Assembly (NCBI RefSeq): GCF_910592395.1
Contig: NC_088325.1
Location: 3,193,501 to 3,257,500, forward strand
DNA: 64,000 nucleotides
From: Lineus longissimus
Taxonomy: Eukaryota > Nemertea > Pilidiophora > Heteronemertea > Lineidae
Direction of reading: 5' to 3'
The first letter of the stretch is position 1, and the number at the start of each line of letters is the position of its first letter. A model generated the notes under the pieces. It did no database searches. It was not told where the DNA came from and saw nothing but the letters and a program-made list of their open reading frames with translations. Below, piece by piece: positions 55,831-64,000 of this stretch. A program made the position numbers and the translations under genes.

Positions 55831-56032
55831 CACAATTGTATAGCCTCAGTGTGTATTGATATGTACTACCAACACTTTTCAACGCACCGGAAGATAGGGT
55901 ACAAGCTGATTTTTTTCCCCATTTGCCGAGTTACTGATTGATGAAAGTTTTTCCTACAATCTGAAAAATGATCTACGGCACATAGCATACACGTAGTTAT
56001 GCACAGAATTTGCGTGGTACTCCTTTGATAAT

Positions 56033-56505
56033 AGGGAGGTTTCGCACCGCCTACGATTACGATTACGATTACGATTTGTGTTTGACGTCATCGATTTTTG
56101 GTGCTACGTCGTCCCCAGCGAAATCGTCGATGGTAATTTCGTCTCGTTCTTACGAGGATTCCGGCTGATCTTCGTAAGAAAGATAACATGGATGAGCGAA
56201 AAGCCTATTTTCCACGCTACATATCAAATTCAAGGTGAAATATTCATTGAAGAATACTTTAGAACATATCTGTCAAACATAGGAACTGCATTTAATGTGA
56301 TCAACGGCGATTTTGATCATGTTTTAGCGCCGAGAAAAGTGCTGCCAGAGCAGAGTATAGGGCCTATACTACAGTACACCAAGTCGTTGGTGTGAATGCG
56401 GAAACAAAATTTCTGGTTCATGCCGGTTTTGAGAGTACATGTATTACGATTACGACTTTGAAATCGTAATCGTAATCGTAATCGTTAGCGATGCGGAAAC
56501 TCCCT
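56033..56505. mobile_element. 473 bp TIR element with ACGATT repeats in its ends
   Basis: TIRs of about 45 bp: AGGGAGGTTTCGCACCGCC, then four copies of the hexamer, and the inverse at the right end (56457-56505). It is flanked by AAT (56030-56032 and 56506-56508). The 105-codon frame inside shows no recognisable domain and is probably incidental. Confidence 0.82.
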
Positions 56506-57057
56506 AATGATCGTGGTGACACCCGACATTATTTACTTGGGGTCTGTTTTTACGACACAGTCGGTGGCAGCTGGCTAATTCGATCGAATGTGGGGAAAGG
56601 AAATTGAAACGGGAAAGTGTTCACATTGCAATATTGTTTTGGTATCATGTGCAAACAAGCGGAAAAAATGATATTGAAATTGGATGAAAACGGAAGCGTT
56701 TGATGTCTATATCTAATATTTATGATGTTGTTGGTGATTGACCCGCCGAACTACACGTATGTGACATGACAAGACATTTAAGCCCATTTCACTCCAACTC
56801 TAGGTGATCGGTCCGTATGAGGGCAAAATATATCCGGGTCTTAGGCGACCTTTACTCAGGGATGGAAAATTTGCTAGGGTGATCAATGAAAAAAATGTAG
56901 CTTCCTTGACCAACAGCCATCTGATGGTGGGAATAATATCCTCCTTCGAAACGTACGGGACGCATATCAATAGAATAGGAAGTTTTCGCAAAGCCCACTA
57001 GACGCCAACACGAACGCCTGTCACATGAGATCCTGATCACAATGTCAATCAATGGGA
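56506..57057. other. No recognisable feature
   Basis: Unique sequence between two small elements. Frames on both strands at 56800-57130 overlap each other and show no motif. Confidence 0.5.
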
Positions 57058-57227
57058 CCAGTGTGACAGCGGATATAGTCCCCCTGGAGTCATAGTCCGG
57101 TAGCATTGTATTTGACCAATTAAGCAGCATGATCTATTGTACCGCTAACCCTAACCAAAACATTTAGCAATGCGGGCTATTGTTACACGGACTATCAGCC
57201 CTAGGACTACTATCCCTTGCACACCGG
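57058..57227 (+). mobile_element. 170 bp MITE (CCGGTGTG family), copy 4
   Basis: The first TIR base block reads CCAGTGTG. Otherwise it is nearly identical to copies 2 and 3. It contains the telomere-like CTAACCCTAACC. Confidence 0.85.
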
Positions 57228-59085
57228 CGTTCGCGTTGACATTTAGGGAATTTGCGAAAACTCACTATCCAATGTCTGCATAACCGCAAAATACTACTGT
57301 CGCAGTGAATAAGGTTCGGCACTAGGCGTTTAGAGGCATTTAAAATATGCAGTGATATAGACTTGGCGAGAAAACCATAGGCTTTATATATCAAGTTTTT
57401 CGCATCAGCTTAATCAGTAAATGCTTAATTTCTGCGGCTACCGAAAGAAAATACCAGCCGGACAGTTCTGCGATATTACCATAGCCATTGTCTACAATGA
57501 TTAGTGCTGGCCGCGGGACTGAGATTCTATTCAATACTGGTAATTTCAGTATTAAATCGACATGGGAACGATAAATCAACATTTTCAATTGATGTTTACA
57601 TTGGCGACACCAAATCCTCACAGATCATAGTCGCTCACCAGTCTTTATTTCTATATATATCTATATTCAATGACTCATGAGTCATTGACAATAACAAATG
57701 CGCTCATTAGCCCTTGCCTTGATTTCCAGTATGATTTATCACTATTTGTAATTTACGGGACACGGTTTGGTAGCGTGTTTGTTTTATTAGATATGGGCAG
57801 CCAAAACGTCTGTTAATGTTCCCGACAAGTCATACAGTTGGAAATTGAATAAAATTTGTTATTATCACTACCGCAATTTTAAGTGCACATTAATCACTTG
57901 TGACAGCTGTATGAGTATAATACGTTAGACAAAACGTGTTACTCGATTATCTGGGGTTTTTTTAATTCGATTTATTGCGAGATCATCTTGACCCTCAGTG
58001 TATTAACATTGCTCAGCTTCCAGACAATATACGTTTTGGCGAAGGCAACGGAAGCAATACCGTTGTAATTCAGCCGTATTTGCCCGAAGGGCCGGTGTGG
58101 CCGCCGCTATGTTTCATTTGAAGAACGAGGACGACTGGTATCATACAGGGAGTTAAAAAATAGTCTAGCCAGATTTCAAGTTGAATCACGTTTTCAAACA
58201 TGTCAAAATGAATATTTGCGGATGGCATTTATTAAAGATTTTCTAAGCAAGTTCAATGTAGGCAAATTAATGGATTATGGACATGGACCTGCAAGCGTTT
58301 TTTTTCTACAGTATTTCTTATATCGATATTGGCATATTTAATGTCAGATACGTGAACAAGAAATAGCCCACAGAATTCGTAAAGAAATTTAAGCCGTACA
58401 GAGTTGAAAATGTCAAAATCAATGCACAATGTCAATGTACACTAATTACATGCGCATACTATTATTTCGTAGCTTGGGTTATTGACATCAAAACTTTCAA
58501 CTAACGTTTTGTTCCAAAATGTCATTAAAAAAATCAAACTTTGAATAAAAATTTGGTCTTGTAGTTTTTTTTTACACAGCGGCCTTAAGAATGACGTGAG
58601 CACTTTGCTTCATAGCATAAGATGCATGACTAGAAATGATTAATAACAGCCGCGTTAACGGCTGATGATGACCTCGCTAGCTCCATCAACGATTGCGAGA
58701 CGTATCAAAGCCACACAGCGTGTTGATAAGTCTACAATCCGCAGTGTCAGCCCTCGGAGTTGATTAATGAAAACCAGATTTGAATCATTCAATCTGCTCA
58801 TTCGATGTCACTTGCAGGAAGTATTCGTGACAGATCTTGTGTGATCCCCAAGGGCCGCCGGGCGCTTCCAAGATAAGTTAACAAATTGAAAAGCTTTGCT
58901 CTGGGCTATATAAAGTCAAATTTCCGCTACTTTCTTCCCGAGTGAAAATTGTAACGCAGATTGTGGATATCTTTCATATTGACACCTATAAATTGCAATA
59001 ATCACAAAACTATACGCACACGTTATTTGTGCGGTGGCTAAGAAAGGACATCACATCATTTTTAACGTGAATTTTTTTCTCTGAA
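57228..59085. other. No recognisable feature (1.86 kb)
   Basis: Unique-looking AT-rich sequence. It contains the small palindrome AGCCG...CGGCT near 58650 and the TATA candidate at 58905. No ORF with a recognisable domain on either strand. Confidence 0.5.
58905..58917 (+). promoter_or_regulatory. Isolated TATA box candidate
   Basis: GGCTATATAAAGTC matches a strong TATA box in a non-repetitive region. No convincing first exon follows it in the next kilobase. Confidence 0.2.
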
Positions 59086-59215
59086 ATACCTCGATTGATG
59101 GGCGATCAAGATAATCATCTCGATTACCCAAGGTGATACAAATCTTGATCGATCGAGATAATGAGTCCGCCCGAGATAATCTCGATCGATCAAGATAATA
59201 CGTCCGATTTTTTTC
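59086..59215. repeat. Cluster of GATCGATCAAGATAAT-type motifs
   Basis: Five or six related copies of CGATCAAGATAAT and its inverse within 130 bp, including the palindrome TCGATCGA. Origin unknown. Confidence 0.5.
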
Positions 59216-60744
59216 ATGTTTAAAAAATCATGTTACGTCCTTTTCCCAGCCACCGCAGGTTGCAGTTAAAAGAATCAAGGCCTAGCCAAATGGACGGTCT
59301 ATTGTCTTTAAACAAAGCCCGTACGCACCTTTGTCAAAATCTCCATTGTTTTGCTGTCTTATAAAAGGGCTATCAGGGCTAAAGTTGATGACACCGACCC
59401 CACGAAACAACCCTAATGGGGGTCTTGATGACGTGTAGTCAATCCTGTAGGAAGTGTTTTTAAACCATGTCATCAAATTAGTTTTTACATGGGGGGTTGA
59501 TTCATAATTCACCTGGTTTTGTAAATGGTTTGCGCAAAAAAACACACTTAGCAAATTGCAATCGTGTTAGGTGATGTTCATCTGCGTCCACTCGGGGATA
59601 CATTTGATGAAAACGATAATCAATTCGTACGAAAAAGGTGTTGCATGTCGTGCCGCGTCGTCAATCTAATCGCGGAATATGTAATTTCAAATCATGATCT
59701 GAAATAGGTTTTGACACGGTCTGCTGAATTTGCTATACACTTATTACTTTATTTGAATTATTTAATTGAGTTTCGATATCATGACAAGTCGAGATTACGG
59801 GAGGGCAAACAATTTCCACGCGTTTTGATTGCAAATAATCTGATTCAGAACATTTGTACCCTATTTTGTATTTTACATTTTGAAAGTCGATGATTAGTAA
59901 ATAATAAACTCCACATTGGGTCGTACTAGTGGGTATATTTCACGACAATGACGGTCATGATTGGTGATTGTTAGATCACTCGCCGGAGAATATGGCTCCT
60001 CCAAATAATCATAACACTGGCGAAAACTTCGCGCCGAAGATTCATGTCGTCAGGTTGCTTTTGATGACCAATGTCCGTCCTTGTCGTATAGATACCTAAG
60101 TTACTTGCACGGCGGGTTGTTAGGAGCTGGTGATTGGTCAAGGAGGATGACGTAAGAATGTAAACATCGGACACGAGGATCCATGTTTTTTCAATTGAAA
60201 TTTTGTTTATTACAATGTACTTCCTTAAAATATTATATTCTATCAACAGTAACAAACAGAGCATATTACAAAGTATAGATAATGATAAAACGTGTACGTA
60301 AGTACAAAAGATATAAAAGAAGGGGAGATCAAGCGCCTTTTCACAGAAAGCACTTTGATAATACAAACTAAATGATTTCAGCTTTGACTTGACCTTTTGT
60401 ACAGGCTTGGGAAAAAGACCGTGACTCCAATGTGCTTATTTGCGTTAAAGCGACTTTCGTGCGAGCTATACAGTGGCCTTCCCACGCCTCAGACGGTATC
60501 GAAGCAATTGATGGATCATCAAGTCATACGCGATTGTCTGAATGGAACCCTATTTGGGCCCTAAATGCTCATCAGGCCGGGTAACTGATATGCGCCGGAC
60601 TACACAGGAAATGAGAAGGTACATTATCACCACCAGAGAAAATGTAAAAAAACGGGAAGGAGCTGGTCATGCGAACAACCCCATTCAAGCTAATGTTCCT
60701 TTCACTCTGACTCCGTTTCGAGGTTGATTCTCTGGTCAGAGATG
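59216..60744. other. No recognisable feature (1.5 kb)
   Basis: Two frames (59282-59554 and 59971-60366, minus) are open but have no known motif and atypical composition. I do not call them genes. Confidence 0.5.
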
Positions 60745-60890
60745 ATGGTTCTGTCTGAGGCAGTTCTCATCTTTGTGTATTGAACTGGGTCTGAACTTGA
60801 CACTTGTGTAACATTTTGACATGTTCGAGAACAGTTGCCGCATATCTTTCTGTACTGATTCTGAACCTTCGATAAGTGACCTCTGTGACT
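60745..60890 (+). repeat. Diverged direct repeat, copy 1
   Basis: It shares TTGTGTAACAT, TTGACA and GCATATCT in the same order with 61665-61815. The copies are strongly diverged. Confidence 0.4.
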
Positions 60891-61237
60891 TATGCATCGG
60901 GTTATTCAGAAAAAGAACGTCACACTTTTATGAATGAACTTGTATATCTTACAGAACAGTGCACAGAGAGTTTATACTTTTCCCCAATCTCTCAGTTATG
61001 AACCATAGATAACGCCGCCCTTTAAGATAATTGCCTTTTTATACAGGCCCTACAGGCTTTTGTCTACCTAATGTGGGATCTTTTTTTGCTATGGCATAGA
61101 CACTCAGGGCAGGGACCACGGCTTTTAGTCTTTTCCGACAGACTCTCGAATAGTTATACGTTGTAAGCTTGACGTGTTGTGAAGAGCCAGGAATTTAGCT
61201 CCTTGAAAGCTACGTCGGTTCATCTATAAGTATTACA

Positions 61238-61575
61238 CTATCCTGGGTTCTCCCCGGGATCGAACCTGTGCCCTATTGCGTAATAGCCAGCAGTTTTAAC
61301 CACTAGGGCCCTGGTTTGATCCCGGGGAGAACCCAGGATTGTACAGGAGCCTCATAGCCTAGTGCGTGGTAGTCAGCAGTGTTGACCACTAGGCCATGAG
61401 GCTCCTGTACAATCCTGGGTTCTCCCGGGATCGAACCTGGGCCCTATTGCGTGGTAGCCAGCAGTGTTAACCACTAGGCCATGAGGCTCCTGTACAATCC
61501 TGGGTTCTCCCCGGGATCGAACCTGGGCCCTATTGCGTGATAGCTAGCAATGTAACCACTAGACCTAGAGGCTCC
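61238..61575. repeat. Cluster of tRNA-like repeats in both orientations
   Basis: At least three minus-strand units (starting near 61241, 61413 and 61499; period about 86) have an A box (TGGCCTAGTGG) and a perfect B box (GGTTCGATCCC). A plus-strand unit with GGTTTGATCCC lies between, making an inverted repeat of GGAGCCTCAT and GCCTAGTG arms. The anticodon arm does not pair well, so they are probably tRNA-derived pseudogenes or SINE heads. Confidence 0.65.
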
Positions 61576-61664
61576 TCACATAAGTAACACTACCCTCCTT
61601 TATGATAACGCTCCTTTCACCCGCCGTATCAGGTTGATTGATCTCTCTGTTACTATCATCACAG

Positions 61665-61815
61665 TGAAGGGATTGAGATTCTCTGAAGTGTTTACGTTTG
61701 TTTGTTGAACTGAGTCTGACATGCCTGAACTTGTGTCTTGTGTAACATGTTGACAAATTTGAAAGGAATAGAAGCATATCTCGTTGCACTGCACTTCTGA
61801 ACTTCAGAAAGTTGA
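61665..61815 (+). repeat. Diverged direct repeat, copy 2
   Basis: Partner of 60745-60890. It brackets the tRNA-like cluster. Confidence 0.4.
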
Positions 61816-62134
61816 CATTTTGTGACATTTATATCGAGTTGTTCGGGGGAAAAAAATCAGCATCAGTTTTATCACTTCCTTTGGCATAATCGTTTGCAAA
61901 AATAAACCGAGCAAAAGGCTGCAGAAACTCAACAGCTTACCTGAAGGGGCATCAAAGATCAGCTTTACTGACCCCCCATGAAACGCGTTAATGAGGGTCG
62001 GTTTGGCCTGAGCCAGCAATGGGCAAATAAACGGAATGAGACTTAAAAGAAAGTTGAATATCCCCCAGAACAATGCAGAGAGGGTGTTTAAAACAAATTA
62101 GGCATATTCCTCAAGACCAGGCATAAGTTGATAG

Positions 62135-62395
62135 CGGGTGTGTACAAAACTAAGGCCTAAGACCTAAGACCCATAACTTTTTTCTTTTGTGGCATTGATA
62201 TGTTGCCTTTAAAGTAACTTATCTATGCATATTGGTGATGTTTTATTGCTGATGCAAACCACCAAATCCTGCTAACCGAAAACTTGAAGAAAAAAGTATG
62301 GGTCTTAGTATTTTACTTCAGGGATCTGTAGTAAAAAAAACTAAGAGAGGTCTTAGGTCTGAGGTCTTAGATTTACATACACCCGTTTATAGCTA
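62135..62395. mobile_element. 261 bp TIR element (CGGGTGTGTACAAAACTAAG)
   Basis: Ends are inverted over about 45 bp with repeated CCTAAGA motifs (left) and TCTTAGG motifs (right). No coding sequence and no clear target duplication. Confidence 0.75.
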
Positions 62396-64000
62396 CTCGG
62401 GCTAACAGTGCGTATCAAGAAATTTATACCGGTTATAGTAAGCACTTTTACTGATCGATAAAATGTTTGAAATCCGATTGACTCTGAGGAACAAAATTTG
62501 ATAACATCTTAGGTTTGTTTCTTTGAAGATCGTCAGCTGATAATGCTTCAGATCATTTTCTTCATAGAATTCTTAAATAACATTTTGCACGATGGCTTCT
62601 TATTCAAAATATGCAGAGTTATTCGAACTGGAATTAACGTGATGTACAGACACGATAGAACTCGAATTTCGCGCAATTTACACTTGAATTACAAGCCATG
62701 TGGCCTGTCCCTGCTGCATGTTTGTTTTTTATTTCATTAGTAAGCAATTTTCTGAGAGTGAGTGGTTGATGTTTTTTCAATTTTGAAATAATCGACAAAA
62801 CATCACTTGTTATTTTTGGAACACGCAATTCCTAACACCGGAGACCTCAATCCCAATGAGAGGCAACCTAGCATTTGCTGCGGAGCAGAAGTACGCTAGT
62901 GCACGGTGCAAGTATCGCTAAGCCACCGTTACCTTTGACGAGGCCTGGAGATTGGGGAGACATTTCGCGCCGCCCGACATGCCCGAGTACATCCGAGGTA
63001 TACAATATTATGTAAACCGGCCCGATAGCACGACGCTAGTGTCATTGCCGGGGTGATCAAGCAATCAGTGACACCATGATACCGTTCCTCGCCTTTGTGC
63101 AGCGCGTCGCCAATGCATCGATCCGCAAAAAAGATGATCGCTGCACGGAGTGCTCACTCGGGTCCAATTTGGGCTAAAAGTGAAACAGTTGCATATAGCT
63201 CAATCAGAAATTTTTTTCTTTGGCATAACTCATTCAGATATAGATTTTTTTTGCAATTCGATGTTGAAAACAAATGCGACTAACATTGGCAGCTTGGTAA
63301 TAATGCCCTTTAAAGTATCCCCGATGGATCTTCCGGGAACATGGAGATATTTGGGCTATCATTCGATTTCTACTTGGCCGTCTTAGTAATAAGGTGACAA
63401 AGGACGAAATGGAAATTTGATTTCGCGTCAATTTAGCGTCAGGCAAACTAACTGTTTGTTGTGAAAGGGACCAATTTATATAACCGGATTCTCGCGAGAA
63501 ACACACAGTTGGATCTTTCAATCCATTAGCGAGGTATCAGCGCAAATTCAAAGCCTGCTAATTCATGCTGGATCGCAGCTGTACAGTACCACTCACAAGC
63601 TTAGAATTTCAACAAAACGTATCGAATATATTGTTAGTGGATATAGAATATAGTTGGGGAATATTTGCATATTTCTCCTTTGTTAGTTCATTGGTGTATG
63701 TTATATGCGCATAAATGAGCATTTTCATTTTGTTACAATCAGGCATTTGCACCTGCCGGTTTATTTGCGGGTCATTGGTCGAGCTCAGGCTTTAGTCCAT
63801 TCGTAAATGTAATATCCGTATCGTTTTTGGGCTCTGGAGGGCGAACTACTGGTCGGATTTCTTTGAAGTTTGATCTTTATTGGTATTGACCTCGAGATCA
63901 AACAGGATATTTTTATCTTACTAACTATTGTTTTCTATCATCCATCTGGGTAGGTTGATCGAATTCGGACAATTTCCGCTCTGTACGGTTTGCTTCTGGA
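62396..64000. other. No recognisable feature (1.6 kb)
   Basis: Short overlapping frames only. No TIR, LTR, tRNA or domain signature found. Confidence 0.5.

Noticed and set aside
56078-56395. 105-codon gene inside the TIR element
   Set aside because: No domain or splice support. It lies entirely in a non-autonomous element between its inverted ends.
57130-57160. Interstitial telomere sequence
   Set aside because: Only two repeats of CCCTAA are present and they belong to the body of a MITE repeated four times.
58253-58435. Short minus-strand frames in the right-hand unique region
   Set aside because: All are about 60 codons with no motif, as expected by chance in AT-rich DNA.
59282-59554. 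Minus-strand 90-codon gene
   Set aside because: No recognisable motif, and no partner copy in the window to test conservation.
61413-61490. Functional tRNA genes
   Set aside because: A and B boxes are good, but the anticodon stem and acceptor stem do not pair convincingly and copies differ in the anticodon region.

Overview
This is eukaryotic, AT-rich, non-operonic DNA, almost certainly from a metazoan and most likely an invertebrate deuterostome (lancelet, echinoderm or hemichordate type). The main clue is an LTR retrotransposon whose integrase precedes its reverse transcriptase, the domain order known from Gmr1-like elements, a group described from deuterostomes. PIF/Harbinger, pogo-like, CR1/L2-like and 5S-derived SINE sequences fit a marine invertebrate but do not identify a species.

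Positions 1 to about 47,660 form a direct tandem array of a roughly 4.5-4.8 kb unit. Five unit starts carry the same anchor inside the window (9,585; 14,375; 20,558; 39,017; 45,754) and a sixth begins at base 1. Each unit carries, on the minus strand, a two-exon gene that I do not recognise. Exon 1 encodes a signal-peptide-like segment, a short intron of 205-218 bp has good GT/AG ends in phase 0, and exon 2 encodes about 340-350 residues. Three copies (C, D, F) look intact and four (A, B, E, G) are broken. On the plus strand of each unit a TATA box is followed by a run of short conserved hairpins pointing towards the 3' end of the gene, so an antisense or structured transcript is possible. tRNA-like A-box subrepeats of about 166 bp also occur in the unit.

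Several mobile elements have expanded the array: a CR1/L2-like LINE (6,354-8,982); an unclassified 1.72 kb element with two ORFs overlapping at ATGA (14,431-16,150); a Ty3/gypsy element with near-identical 162 bp LTRs (21,112-27,047) whose integrase is split by a 925 bp foldback-like element (22,240-23,164); a Gmr1-like LTR element (29,568-37,869) split by a second LINE (30,389-33,070); and a decayed PIF/Harbinger element (43,263-45,100) that itself contains a MITE.

From about 47,660 to 64,000 the array is gone. I recognise no protein-coding gene there. The sequence is a mosaic of small non-autonomous elements: a 168-170 bp MITE family, several TIR elements, a pogo-like MITE, a 27 bp satellite with an 85 bp higher-order period, a 371 bp-arm foldback, an element whose TIRs contain ACGATT repeats, and a cluster of tRNA-like repeats. 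Long stretches between them show nothing I can name.
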